Shown here: positions 19,194 to 26,995 of the stretch, in pieces | Layout: each line of letters opens with the position of its first letter | Position numbering within the stretch: position 1 is the stretch's first letter | Assembly (NCBI GenBank): GCA_963836355.1 | Contig: CAWIJO010000018.1 | Location: 186,001-250,000 of the forward strand | Length of the DNA: 64,000 bases | Reading direction: 5' to 3' | From: Palsa-506 sp963836355 | GTDB taxonomy: Bacteria; Actinomycetota; Actinomycetes; Streptosporangiales; Streptosporangiaceae | The notes under the pieces: model-generated | Database searches by the model: none | Seen by the model: the letters and a program-made list of their open reading frames with translations, nothing else | Told to the model about the DNA's origin: nothing | Translations under genes and position numbers: made by a program

Positions 19194-19645
19194 CGCACCG
19201 CTCCTGCTTCGCCGGCCCGCGCTGCGGCGGCGACGATCCGCGCGGTTGCCGTCGCGGTGGCGACGACCTTCCCCTCAGCATCGGTCAGTGAACCGTCGAG
19301 TTGGCCGATGTCGTTGCGGCGGGACACCACCCGACCCCGCCCGAGGAGTCGGCCGAACGGGGCTGGCCGCAGGAACACGGTGTGCTGGTCGAGGGTCTCG
19401 ATGAACTGCCCTTCCCCGAGGGTGGCCAGGAGTGCCGGCCCGACGGCGTCATAGAGCATCGCGGCCACGAAGCCCCCGAGCACCTCTCCGTAGGGGTTGG
19501 TGAACGCCTCGACGCCGGCGAACGCGACGGCGATCGCGCCCTGGTCCGGGTCGGCCTCGACGAGCTCGAAGCCGAGAGTGCGTGCCGCCGGTGGCATCGG
19601 CCGGCGCCCCGCGACGGCCTCCCAGAGCATCCCGCTGCGCTCCAT
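19190..19645 (-). CDS. Hotdog-fold thioesterase (PaaI-like)
   Basis: A 151-residue single hotdog domain. The central helix region FTNPYGEVLGGFVAAMLYDAVGPALLATL carries the Asn and Gly-Gly features of PaaI-type acyl-CoA thioesterases. ETLDQHTVFLRPAPFGRLLGRGRVV and ATATATARIV form the following strands. Cytoplasmic, hydrolyses acyl- or aryl-CoA; substrate unknown. First gene of the operon, with the shared box ATACTTCG-N5-GAAC 70 bases upstream of its start. Confidence 0.86.
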   Translation of the reverse strand: MERSGMLWEAVAGRRPMPPAARTLGFELVEADPDQGAIAVAFAGVEAFTNPYGEVLGGFVAAMLYDAVGPALLATLGEGQFIETLDQHTVFLRPAPFGRLLGRGRVVSRRNDIGQLDGSLTDAEGKVVATATATARIVAAAARAGEAGAVR

Positions 19646-19714
19646 ACTCCGACCTCCGCATCTGCTCAGTAACCGTGGTCAGCTGACGGTGACCAGGCCC
19701 GCCGTGATCCCAAT

Positions 19715-19732
19715 ATACTTCGGATCAGAACT
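19715..19732 (-). promoter_or_regulatory. Shared operator-like box 1 (upstream of thioesterase operon)
   Basis: The plus-strand sequence ATACTTCGGATCAGAACT fits the pattern ATACTTCG-N5-GAAC(C/T), which recurs at 24055-24072 and in variant form at 24678-24695. All three copies lie upstream of minus-strand transcription units. The TTC...GAA core is an inverted repeat. The likely binder is the MarR protein encoded at 24120-24635. Confidence 0.6.
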
Positions 19733-19821
19733 ATCTCGATCTGGTGGGCCACGCCTGCCTCAGTCCACCCGGCATCGCCGGGCAGACTGCTCTGCGCGCC
19801 ATCGCCCCGGGGCCGTTCGAC

Positions 19822-20205
19822 TCAGCCGACCCCGACGGTCTGATGTTCGGGCTCGATCACCGCCACGACCCGGTCGTGTTCTCGGGAGTACGGCTGGCCG
19901 GTGTACTTGGTGGCAAGCTCGTCGATAACCTCCCAGGCCGCATCGCCCTCGAGCCACCCGACGACCCGCCCACGGATGATGACAGGCTCGAAGGGGTTGT
20001 CGGCGGGCGCGATGGACACGGCCAGCCGGGGGTCGCGGCGCAGGTTGCGCGCCTTGCGCGAGCCCGGACCGGTGAGGAAGACGATCCGGTCTGCGTGGAC
20101 GCCGATCCACAGGGGCACCGAGTGGGGTGAGCCGTCGGGGAGGACGGTGGCGAGGTGGGCGATCGAGGTGCCGTCCAGCACGCGTCGTACGTCGGGGTCA
20201 AGCAT
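19822..20205 (-). CDS. PPOX-class F420/FMN-dependent enzyme
   Basis: About 127 residues with the split beta-barrel signature of pyridoxamine-phosphate-oxidase-like enzymes: VRRVLDGTSIAHLATVLPDG, SVPLWIGVHADRIVFLTGPGS, KARNLRRDPRLAVSIAPAD and VIIRGRVVGW. The short actinobacterial members usually bind F420 or FMN rather than making pyridoxal phosphate. I start at 20205 because AAGGAG precedes that ATG; a longer frame begins at 20244 inside the epimerase gene. It is the last gene of the operon beginning with the AraC-type regulator. Confidence 0.88.
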   Translation of the reverse strand: MLDPDVRRVLDGTSIAHLATVLPDGSPHSVPLWIGVHADRIVFLTGPGSRKARNLRRDPRLAVSIAPADNPFEPVIIRGRVVGWLEGDAAWEVIDELATKYTGQPYSREHDRVVAVIEPEHQTVGVG

Positions 20206-20219
20206 GGAGGGGTGCTCCT

Positions 20220-21140
20220 TCAGCGGGGGTTGTCGGCGCGCCACGCGAGGTAGTCGGCGACCGCCTCGGCGACGTCGAAGGCCGGCGCGAAGCCGGTGTC
20301 CTGGGTGAGCCGGGTGATGTCGAGGTAGGGGTCGGGGCCGAGACCGTGCTGCCGTCCGGGCAGGAGGTCCACCCGCAGGCCCGGGGTGATCGCCTCCAGG
20401 GCGTCGGCGAACTCGCGGTTGGTGAAGGGCCGGCCGCTGGACACGTTGTAGATGTCGTGGCGCAGGGTCTCCGCGGCCATCAGGAGGGCGATCGCCCGAC
20501 CCGCGTCTGGCGCATAACAGCAGTCACCGCCGTCGTCGGCGTGCAGCGGGCGCGGCGCCTCGCCGCGGAGCACGGCGCTGATGAAGGGCGGGATGGAGAA
20601 GAACGGCGACTCCGGATCGACGAGCGGTCCCCAGATCGCCCCGATCCGCAGCACCACCGGCTGGACGCCGCTGCCCGGCAGGCTGTGCGTGGTCAGTGGC
20701 TCGACCGCCTTCTTGAACGCGACGATCAGGTGCGGCAGCTCCGCGGTGGGCAGCGCGAGTTCCTCGCGCCAAAGGGTCTCGCTGCGGCCGGCGTACACCC
20801 CGAGGCTGCTGGCGACCGCGAACCTGCGCACACGCCAGGCGCGGGCGGCCTCCAACGCGTTGAGCAGCCCGGTCGTGTCCGTTCGGAAGAAGCCGACCGG
20901 GTCGTCGCCGGGAATGGAGCCGGCGAGATGGACGATGTCGCTGATCTCGTGGCGATCACCGAGCGCGAGAAAGGCGCTCCGGTCGGTGATGTCGAGTGAT
21001 TCCACGGTGACCCGGCCGACGAGGAACGAGGGGACCTCGGCCCGGCGGTGGCTGGTGACGACGACGTCGTGTCCGACGTCGATGAGCGCGCGGGCGGTGT
21101 GGGCGCCGATCATGCCCAGCCCCCCGGTGACCAGGATCAT
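20220..21140 (-). CDS. NAD(P)-dependent epimerase/dehydratase (extended SDR)
   Basis: A 306-residue extended short-chain dehydrogenase. The N-terminal nucleotide motif is TGGLGMIG, followed by DIVHLAGSIPGD, the catalytic Ser-rich strand VASSLGVYAG, and a C-terminal substrate region (YNVSSGRPFTNREFADAL). The canonical YxxxK appears altered: after VYAG the sequence is HLIVAFKKAVE, with Phe-Lys in place of Tyr-x-x-x-Lys, so catalysis may differ from sugar epimerases. Start overlaps the preceding reductase gene (ATGA). Confidence 0.86.
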   Translation of the reverse strand: MILVTGGLGMIGAHTARALIDVGHDVVVTSHRRAEVPSFLVGRVTVESLDITDRSAFLALGDRHEISDIVHLAGSIPGDDPVGFFRTDTTGLLNALEAARAWRVRRFAVASSLGVYAGRSETLWREELALPTAELPHLIVAFKKAVEPLTTHSLPGSGVQPVVLRIGAIWGPLVDPESPFFSIPPFISAVLRGEAPRPLHADDGGDCCYAPDAGRAIALLMAAETLRHDIYNVSSGRPFTNREFADALEAITPGLRVDLLPGRQHGLGPDPYLDITRLTQDTGFAPAFDVAEAVADYLAWRADNPR

Positions 21141-21742
21141 CGGACCACCTCATAGTGCAGGTGGTTGACACCGGGTGCCGGGATGACCTCCAGCAGCCGG
21201 AGGCGCACTTGCTCGGCAAGGGACCGGAAGAAGGGTCGGCCATGCCCGAGCAGGATCGGCACCTGGTGCAGGATCAGTTCGTCGACCAGGCCCGATCTGA
21301 GCGCCTCGGTCACCACACCGCCCCCCATCAGCGCGATGTCCTTGTCCCCAGCGGCCTCGCGGGCCGCGGCGATCGCGTCCTCGATGCCGCTCGTGACCAG
21401 CGTCTGCGCGTCGCTGATCTCGGGGGCGGGCCGGTGGCTGAGGACCACGAGGGGCGCAGTCGGGTGCGGGCTTCCACCGCCCCAGTGGCTCGAGTGCTCG
21501 TACGTGACCCGCCCCGCGACCGCCGCCCCGACGCGCGCGGCGATGGTGTCGAAGAACCGGGCACTCTGCTCGCTCAGGTTGAATCCGGCGAACAGCTCGC
21601 TGGGTGTGTCGCCGTCGGAGTACCAGTCGAAAAGCATGGGCGCGTCGCCGAGACCGCGGCCGAACTCCGCGACGCCGTCTGGGGTGCGACCGCTGATGTA
21701 GCCGTCGACGGAGACGGCGTGCGCGCTGAAGACCTTGCTCAT
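21137..21742 (-). CDS. Dihydrofolate reductase family protein (RibD-C fold)
   Basis: A 201-residue protein starting MSKVFSAHAVSVDGYISG, the usual opening of this family, with VGAAVAGRVTYEHSSHWGG, PLVVLSHRP and IALMGGGVVTEALRSGLVDELILHQVPILLGHGRPFF. The GGG motif and the final strand-helix match the NADPH-binding RibD C-terminal fold rather than true DHFR. The ATG at 21742 has GAAGGAG eight bases upstream. It sits between a flavin oxidoreductase and an epimerase in one operon, so it probably reduces a small substrate with NADPH. Confidence 0.9.
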   Translation of the reverse strand: MSKVFSAHAVSVDGYISGRTPDGVAEFGRGLGDAPMLFDWYSDGDTPSELFAGFNLSEQSARFFDTIAARVGAAVAGRVTYEHSSHWGGGSPHPTAPLVVLSHRPAPEISDAQTLVTSGIEDAIAAAREAAGDKDIALMGGGVVTEALRSGLVDELILHQVPILLGHGRPFFRSLAEQVRLRLLEVIPAPGVNHLHYEVVR

Positions 21743-21761
21743 GTCACTCCTTCGCTGGCGA

Positions 21762-23135
21762 TCAGATGGCTTGAGGGAAGTCGAAGAACCGCTGCGGGTC
21801 ATAGGCCTGCTTGACCGCAACGAGCCGGTGGTAGTTGCCCGCGTGGTACGCCATCGCCCAGTCGTCGAGCATCGGGTCGGGGAAGTTGGGGTAGACACGG
21901 CCCGACCCGCCGGCGTGGGCGATCGCCCAGGAGTCGTCCACCCACGGGTCGCCAGGGACAGCGATGTGCTCGAGCAGGAACCGTTCGCCGCGATGGGCGA
22001 ATGCGGTGGCGTCGGGTTCGACTCGGTTGTACGCGCCGCCAATCGCGGTGAACGCGAGCCGCCGACGACCTGCGGGCTCAGGGTCGCCGAGTCGGGTCAG
22101 CAGCGACGCGAGCGTGGCGGGGGCAAGTGGGCGGGAGAAGAACTCCGACCTGACCCGCAGAGGACGTTCGCGCGAATCCCGCGGATCGGAGAATGAGCGC
22201 TTCAGGTGGTGGAAGGGCAGGTCGGCGTTCAACTCGATCGTGGGGACCGCACCCACCCGGTCGATGAACTCCTCCAGCAGCTCCCCGGTCGACCCCTCCT
22301 CCAGGGTGGAGGCGCCGAAGAGGGTGGGTTCGACCGGTGCGCCAGGCTCGGCCTCGAGGGTGAGGTTGACGGTGAGCTCGTCCGGGGCGTCCGGTGCCCA
22401 GGCCTGCCAGTTCGACACGAGCGTCTCCAGGGCGATGTCCGACCAGCGCACCTCGATCCGGGTGGCCATCGGCTCGGCGACAGTGTCAGACCGAAGCGAG
22501 GTGACCACCCCGAACTGACCGCCACCCGCGCCGCGCAGCCCCCAGAACAGGTCCGGTTCGCGATCCTGAGTGCAGTCCACGACGCTGCCGTCCGCGAGCA
22601 CCACCCGGGCGCCCACGAGGCGGTCGCAGGTCAGCCCGTGCTGGCGTCCGAGCAGACCGATCCCCCCGCCAAGGGTGAGGCCGGCGATACCGACGGTGGG
22701 ACCGCACCCGGCCGGCAGGGTCCGCCCGTGGGCGTGTAGTCCCGCGTAAACCTGTCCCAACTTGGCGCCCGCTCCGATCGTGGCGATCTGATCGTCTGTG
22801 ACGCAGAGGCCGTCGAGGGCGGACAGGTCGAGCACGATCCCCTCCGTCGAGGATCGCCCGGCGAAGCAGTGCCCACCGCCACGAACCGCGACACGGTCCC
22901 CCGTGAACCTCGCATACCTGAGGGCGGCGACGACGTCCGACCCCGAGCGACACAACACCACGAGCCGGGGACGCACCTCCCGGTACGCGGCATTCACCGG
23001 GCGGCGTACCGCGTCGTAGCCCGCTGTCTCAGGGCAGAACAACTCACCATCGAGTGAGGCGCGGAGCTCGGTCAGGTCGGGCACGAGGTCGAACCTACGA
23101 GCGGCGAGCCCGCCGGTCTTGAACGAATCGTGCAA
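21762..23135 (-). CDS. FAD-binding oxidoreductase, berberine-bridge-enzyme type
   Basis: A 457-residue VAO/PCMH flavoprotein. VRGGGHCFAG carries His89, which aligns with the histidine covalently bound to FAD. The second loop reads PAGCGPTVGIAGLTLGGGIG, where bicovalent members have a Cys directly before Pro-Thr-Val; here the Cys is one residue earlier, so single covalent attachment is more likely. The C-terminal BBE motif is present (YHRLVAVKQAYDPQRFFDFPQAI). The start is a TTG at 23135, four bases after the AraC gene's stop; a GTG at about 23084 is possible. Substrates in this family are sugars, alcohols or alkaloid-like compounds. Confidence 0.9.
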   Translation of the reverse strand: MHDSFKTGGLAARRFDLVPDLTELRASLDGELFCPETAGYDAVRRPVNAAYREVRPRLVVLCRSGSDVVAALRYARFTGDRVAVRGGGHCFAGRSSTEGIVLDLSALDGLCVTDDQIATIGAGAKLGQVYAGLHAHGRTLPAGCGPTVGIAGLTLGGGIGLLGRQHGLTCDRLVGARVVLADGSVVDCTQDREPDLFWGLRGAGGGQFGVVTSLRSDTVAEPMATRIEVRWSDIALETLVSNWQAWAPDAPDELTVNLTLEAEPGAPVEPTLFGASTLEEGSTGELLEEFIDRVGAVPTIELNADLPFHHLKRSFSDPRDSRERPLRVRSEFFSRPLAPATLASLLTRLGDPEPAGRRRLAFTAIGGAYNRVEPDATAFAHRGERFLLEHIAVPGDPWVDDSWAIAHAGGSGRVYPNFPDPMLDDWAMAYHAGNYHRLVAVKQAYDPQRFFDFPQAI

Positions 23136-23138
23136 CCC

Positions 23139-23975
23139 TCACGAGGCCAGCGGTTGCGCGGTGCGCGCGGCGATGAACGGCCGATAGGACGCGGCGTGAT
23201 CATGGCCGCAGGCGCACCGTTCGATGCTGCCGCCCAGGAGCTGACGCGGCGTGAGGCCGGTCAGGCGCAGGCACTCTCGGCTCAGATGTGCCTGATCGGC
23301 GTACCCCACGTCGACAGCCAGCCCCGCCATACCGTCCGCTCCACGGCGACCCGTGGCCCGCGAGCCCGCCTGAGCCAGCGCGAGAAACCCTTGAAATCGC
23401 AATGTTCGCTGGAGGACCTTCGGACTCACCCCCACAGCGTGCAGGCAGCGTCGGCGCAGCTGGCTCGCCGACAGCGCCAGGTGGTCGGCGAGGGTGTCTA
23501 TGCCGACCGGGTGCCAGGGCATCAGCACTCTCGTGGCCTCCCGCACCAGCGGATCCAGGTGGCCCGCGCTTCGGAACTCCTGCAGCAGATGCGCCTGCAG
23601 GCAAATCAGAGCCCGCTCCGGCGAACCGGCCAAGGCCATCGTCTCCGCGAGGCCGTCCACCAGAGTTCCCCACAGCTCCCCCAGGCCGACACGCTGATCC
23701 GCCAGCTCGTCGAGGACCGTCGGAAGGGGTGGCGCTGCCCCTGGGTGAAACCGCACCCCTACGATCGTGGTGCACGCCGGAATGAGCTCCACTGCTGGAC
23801 TCGTCAGCGGACCCAGCAACTGCGGCTGGCCGCCGATCGGGAAGTGGATCTCGACCCCACCCGTTGGCAGATGCCGCTGCAAGTACGCCGCCTCACCGGT
23901 GCGCTGGATCCAGACCGTCCGCACCACCCCCGCCAGACCCGGCGACGGCGAGCGCTCGACGTACGACTCCATCAC
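23139..23975 (-). CDS. AraC-family transcriptional regulator
   Basis: A 278-residue protein with an N-terminal sensing domain (HLPTGGVEIHFPIGGQPQLLGP) and two C-terminal HTH motifs (IDTLADHLALSASQLRRRCLHAVGVSPKVLQRTLR; VDVGYADQAHLSRECLRLTGLTPRQLL). It heads the five-gene operon with the flavin oxidoreductase, DHFR-like reductase, epimerase and PPOX-like protein. The shared box at 24055-24072 lies 80 bases upstream of the start, suggesting two layers of control: MarR repression and local AraC activation. Confidence 0.92.
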   Translation of the reverse strand: MMESYVERSPSPGLAGVVRTVWIQRTGEAAYLQRHLPTGGVEIHFPIGGQPQLLGPLTSPAVELIPACTTIVGVRFHPGAAPPLPTVLDELADQRVGLGELWGTLVDGLAETMALAGSPERALICLQAHLLQEFRSAGHLDPLVREATRVLMPWHPVGIDTLADHLALSASQLRRRCLHAVGVSPKVLQRTLRFQGFLALAQAGSRATGRRGADGMAGLAVDVGYADQAHLSRECLRLTGLTPRQLLGGSIERCACGHDHAASYRPFIAARTAQPLAS

Positions 23976-24054
23976 GCCACCCTCATCCGGTCACCCCTCA
24001 GGCGCGCCCAGCCGGCCTAGGCGATGCCGACCTGCTCGCTGTCACGTTGCCAAG

Positions 24055-24072
24055 ATACTTCGATCTGGAACC
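24055..24072 (-). promoter_or_regulatory. Shared operator-like box 2 (upstream of AraC operon)
   Basis: Plus-strand ATACTTCGATCTGGAACC, identical to box 1 in both conserved arms (ATACTTCG and GAAC) with the same 5-base spacing. It lies between the AraC gene start (23975) and the end of the MarR gene (24120). Confidence 0.6.
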
Positions 24073-24119
24073 ATCAGCGAAGGCCCTTTCGGGACGGCTC
24101 GGCCTGGTCCAGTGGCAGA

Positions 24120-24635
24120 TCAGCCGCGCGCGGCGCGGGCCCGCAGGAGCGCCTCGGCCTTCTCAGCGGCTCGGTCCACGGCCGCCAGCACCTGACGTGC
24201 CTCAGCGGGGTCGATCTCCAGCTGTCTATTCAACGCGTCCAGGGCACGCCGGAACCTCGGCCGGCAGAGCTCCAGGCACGCGCGGCCCTCACCGGTGAGG
24301 GCGACACGATACGAGCGGCCATCGGTCTCGTGGCCGGTCCTGTCGGTGTGTCCGCGTCGCCGCATGGCAGCCAGGTAGCCCGACAGCGTCGAACGCGGCA
24401 GTCCCAGCCGCTCGCCGATCTCGCTGGGCGTTAGCGCTCCGTCGCGAAGTTGGCTGTAGACGGCGTACTCGGCCGGCGAGACACCGGTCCCGGTCAGTGC
24501 CGCTTCCAGGAGGTCCCCGACCCGCTGGTCGAGCACGTACACGTCCAGGATCACGTTGCCGCCCCGTCGGCCAATCTGCCGGGCATCAGGTCGGCCCACA
24601 CCAATCGTGGCAGAAGGTGCGCCGGGCTCGTTCAT
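24120..24635 (-). CDS. MarR-family transcriptional regulator
   Basis: A 171-residue winged-helix regulator with LLEAALTGTGVSPAEYAVYSQLRDG, HTH LTPSEIGERLGLPRSTLSGYLAAMRRRGH and wing RTGHETDGRSYRVALTGEG. Its own promoter region carries the variant box at 24678-24695, and two perfect copies precede the operons starting at 23975 and 19645, which makes it the best candidate to control about nine genes across 15.9-24.7 kb. Confidence 0.92.
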   Translation of the reverse strand: MNEPGAPSATIGVGRPDARQIGRRGGNVILDVYVLDQRVGDLLEAALTGTGVSPAEYAVYSQLRDGALTPSEIGERLGLPRSTLSGYLAAMRRRGHTDRTGHETDGRSYRVALTGEGRACLELCRPRFRRALDALNRQLEIDPAEARQVLAAVDRAAEKAEALLRARAARG

Positions 24636-24677
24636 GACGCCAGCCTAGGGGAAGCGAGTCTGTCCCAGAGTTGCCGT

Positions 24678-24695
24678 CTGCTTCGAGTACGAACT
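24678..24695 (-). promoter_or_regulatory. Shared operator-like box 3 (upstream of MarR gene)
   Basis: Plus-strand CTGCTTCGAGTACGAACT keeps CTTCG-N5-GAACT with the same spacing as boxes 1 and 2. Here the core TTCGAGTACGAA is a near-perfect palindrome. It lies 43 bases upstream of the MarR start, a position suited to autorepression. Confidence 0.55.
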
Positions 24696-24720
24696 AGATT
24701 TGGGGGGTGTCCGCCAGCAA

Positions 24721-24764
24721 CTCGGGTGCTAGGGACGAGCACCCGAGGGCCAACACCATTTTTA
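24721..24764 (+). terminator. Hairpin with following T-run
   Basis: CTCGGGTGCT (24721-24730) and AGCACCCGAG (24738-24747) form a perfect 10-bp stem with a 7-base loop, followed about ten bases later by a short T run on the plus strand. It resembles an intrinsic terminator. A second inverted repeat, ATCATGGA/TCCATGAT, lies at 24773-24802. No plus-strand gene ends here, so it may be part of the neighbouring insertion sequence. Confidence 0.45.
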
Positions 24765-24889
24765 GGTCCGGAATCATGGAAAAAGGCCCCGCCGTCCATG
24801 ATCAAAGCAGCGTGTTGATCATCTGCGACCCCTTAACTCCCCGGCATTGCGGTTAGCGCCGATTTCCATGCAGCTTCTTCGGCCCTGGG

Positions 24890-25190
24890 TTAGCTGAACT
24901 CGAAGTGCAGCCGACGGCCATGCCACCAGGGGACGGTGGTGTCGGGTGGGAGGCTGGCCTGGCGCATGACAGGTGAGTAGGCGCGCCGGTCGATCCGCAC
25001 GGTGACCTGGTCGCCGTTGACGGTGATAGTCCCGGCGCTGTCGAGGAAACGCCGCTGGATGGTGTCGGGGGTGGCGGTGTGGTAGCCGGCGCCGAGCCGG
25101 GTCCGGAATGCGGCAAGGAGGGCCTGGGCCAGGACGCAGAGCATGATGTCGAGGTCGACGTTGAGGTTGACGGTGGAGGATAGGTGTTGA
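24890..25190 (-). pseudogene. Transposase C-terminal fragment
   Basis: The minus strand encodes about 100 residues (VNLNVDLDIMLCVLAQALLA; TPDTIQRRFLDSAGTITVNG; VRIDRRAYSPVMRQASLP; VPWWHGRRLHFEFS) ending in TGA. The pattern, with its repeated Arg/Tyr C-terminal strands, is what is found at the end of DDE (IS4-like) transposases in actinobacteria. The catalytic DDE core is absent, and further upstream the same strand is covered by a plus-strand IS-associated gene, so this is a truncated relic. The exact IS family is not certain. Confidence 0.5.
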
Positions 25191-25371
25191 CGGCCTGACT
25201 TCCTGAGCATCTCGGCCGGGTCTCCGGCTGTGCTCTTTGACGATGTTGCTGCCTGCCTGTGCCTGTGCGGGCCAGGATCTTGGGCGTCCCCGTTGAAATG
25301 TGAGGGATCCCTCCTCGCCTTCGTTTGGCCACGGTCGCGGGGAGGGATCCGAGGCGGTGTCGCCCGTGGCC

Positions 25372-26001
25372 ATGGTATGGCCGTGCCCGCTGCCGGTCGA
25401 TGCCTATGTGGCGGCTGGCCGGGGGGTGGAGTTCCCTCGTCTGGCGTGCCCGTCGTGTGCCGGGCCGCTGGTCCTGTGGTCGGGTTACTGGCGTCATGTC
25501 CGGGAAGCTGGCCGCTGCCGGAAGATCTTCGTGCCGCGGCTGCGGTGCGGCGCGTGCGGGGTGAGCCATGCGCTGTTGCCGGCGTTCGTGCTGGCCTGGC
25601 GGCTGGACACGGCGGAGACGATCGGCACGGTGATCGCGGAGGTGGCCGACGGGCCCTGCGGGGTGCGCCCGGCCGCGGCCCGGGCGGGCATGCCGTATAC
25701 GACCGCGCGCGGGTGGGTGCGGCGGTTCCGGGCGCGGGCACGGGAGCTCGGCGCGGGGTTCGCGGCGCTGGCGGTGGAGCTGGGCGCAGACGCGGTTAGG
25801 CCGGTGGCTGGTGCCGGCGAGCTGGCGCTGGCGGCGATCGGCGCGGCGTTCGGCGCGGCCGCGGGCCTGCCGGGGTGGCGTCAGCTGGGCATGTGGCGGT
25901 TCGCGTGCTCGGTGAGCGGCGGGAGGCTGATCGCAGCCAACACAACCTCGCCCTATTTGATGGTCGGCAAACGGCGTTTCATGGCTCCTGTCCCGCCATG
26001 A
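25372..26001 (+). CDS. DUF6431-like zinc-ribbon/HTH protein, IS-associated
   Basis: Two CxxC pairs (CPSCAGPL and, about 35 residues later, RCGACGVSH) frame a small zinc ribbon, with GYWRHVREAGRCRKIFVPRLRC between. The following helices (ETIGTVIAEVADGPCGVRPAAARAGMPYTTARGWVRRFRAR) look like a DNA-binding HTH. This arrangement matches the DUF6431 proteins encoded just before integrase-type transposases in actinobacterial IS elements. I use the ATG at 25372 (MVWPCPL); upstream GTG codons at about 25357 and 25366 or a longer frame from 25300 are possible. A start of the expected next gene follows at 26024. Confidence 0.62.
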   Translation: MVWPCPLPVDAYVAAGRGVEFPRLACPSCAGPLVLWSGYWRHVREAGRCRKIFVPRLRCGACGVSHALLPAFVLAWRLDTAETIGTVIAEVADGPCGVRPAAARAGMPYTTARGWVRRFRARARELGAGFAALAVELGADAVRPVAGAGELALAAIGAAFGAAAGLPGWRQLGMWRFACSVSGGRLIAANTTSPYLMVGKRRFMAPVPP

Positions 26002-26023
26002 CCGGCACGGGAGGAGGACAGGG

Positions 26024-26065
26024 GTGAACCACAAGCAGCAAGAGCAGGTGGCGTCCGGCCTATTT
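26024..26065 (+). pseudogene. First codons of a truncated IS transposase gene
   Basis: Downstream of the DUF6431-like gene, a strong Shine-Dalgarno (GGGAGGAGGA) precedes a GTG at 26024 and codons reading VNHKQQEQVASGLF. Within about 15 codons the sequence runs into the convergent methyltransferase gene (ends 26060). The position is where an integrase-type transposase normally begins, so the IS was probably cut here. Confidence 0.35.
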
Positions 26066-26872
26066 CCAGCCTACGGAGATCACCATGGGCTGGTCGCCAG
26101 TCACTGTCCCTGTCTCGTTGACGTAGGGCTGCCAGCGTTCGGCGATGTCGGCCTCCATGGCGTTCTTCGCTGCCTCGGGGGCTCGGGCGACCATCGGGCC
26201 CATCGGCGTGAGGTTGATGTACTGCCACAGGAAATCCACTGGGGAGGGAAGCCGGAGCGTTGCCTGCTTGACGGTCACGGTCACGTCCCGCAGGCCGGCG
26301 CCGCGCAGGATAGAAGCGAGGGTGCTGGGGTCGTGCATCGAGAACACCGCGCGGACGAACCCGCCCAGGTCGGCGCTGATGTGCTCGACGAGGGCGTGCT
26401 CCAAGATCTCGAAGGGCGGCTGGATCGCGCCCGGTGTGCTGATCACCGCCCGGCCGCCGGGGACGAGCGTGCGGCGCATCTCGGCGACGGCCGCCGGCCA
26501 GTCGGCCATGAACATGAGGCCCATCTGGCAAAGCACGGTGTCGTAGGTGTCGTCGGGGAACGGCAGGGCGGCGGCGTCCCCCACCCGCCAGTCGATGGGG
26601 CGCCCGGCCGGTGCTGGCGTGGCACGGGCCACGTTGATCATGTCGGGGGCGAGATCGATGCCGGTGGCCGAGCCCGCCGGCCCGACGGCTCCGGCCGCGA
26701 GCCGGGCGATGACGCCGGTACCGCAGGCGACGTCAAGGACTCGCTCGCCGGGCTCCAGGCGGGCGGTCTCGAGCAGGCCAGCCGACACCGGTGTGGCGAT
26801 GGCCGGCACAAAGTAGCGCTGGTAGTTCTCGGCTGCAGTGCCGGTGAAGTCGCGATAGGAGACAGTACTCAT
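26060..26872 (-). CDS. Class I SAM-dependent methyltransferase
   Basis: About 270 residues with motif I VLDVACGTGVIARLA, motif II GIDLAPDMINVA, DWRVGDAAALPFPDDTYDTVLCQMGLMFM (motifs III-IV) and the post-motif GGRAVISTPG: a UbiE/MenG-like small-molecule methyltransferase. I start at the ATG at 26872 because AAAGGACC sits eight bases upstream. Neighbours are IS debris on one side and a LuxR regulator on the other, and they do not reveal its substrate. Confidence 0.9.
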   Translation of the reverse strand: MSTVSYRDFTGTAAENYQRYFVPAIATPVSAGLLETARLEPGERVLDVACGTGVIARLAAGAVGPAGSATGIDLAPDMINVARATPAPAGRPIDWRVGDAAALPFPDDTYDTVLCQMGLMFMADWPAAVAEMRRTLVPGGRAVISTPGAIQPPFEILEHALVEHISADLGGFVRAVFSMHDPSTLASILRGAGLRDVTVTVKQATLRLPSPVDFLWQYINLTPMGPMVARAPEAAKNAMEADIAERWQPYVNETGTVTGDQPMVISVGWK

Positions 26873-26995
26873 TGCCAGGTCCTTTCCCATTGGACGGTCA
26901 TGCCTGCAGCGTACGAAGACGGGCCGCCAGCCCACATCGCGTGAATGCCCCATCTGCGGCGGTCGGCCCGGTGGGGCGAATACCCTATGGCGCCG

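Noticed and set aside
17563..19281. 572-codon minus-strand frame across the AfsR-like regulator and membrane protein
   Set aside because: It is out of frame with both real genes and reads as Arg/Gly/Ala low complexity.
21762..23135. Bicovalent flavin attachment in the berberine-bridge-type enzyme
   Set aside because: The His is present, but the Cys normally before Pro-Thr-Val is displaced by one residue, so bicovalent linkage is not supported.
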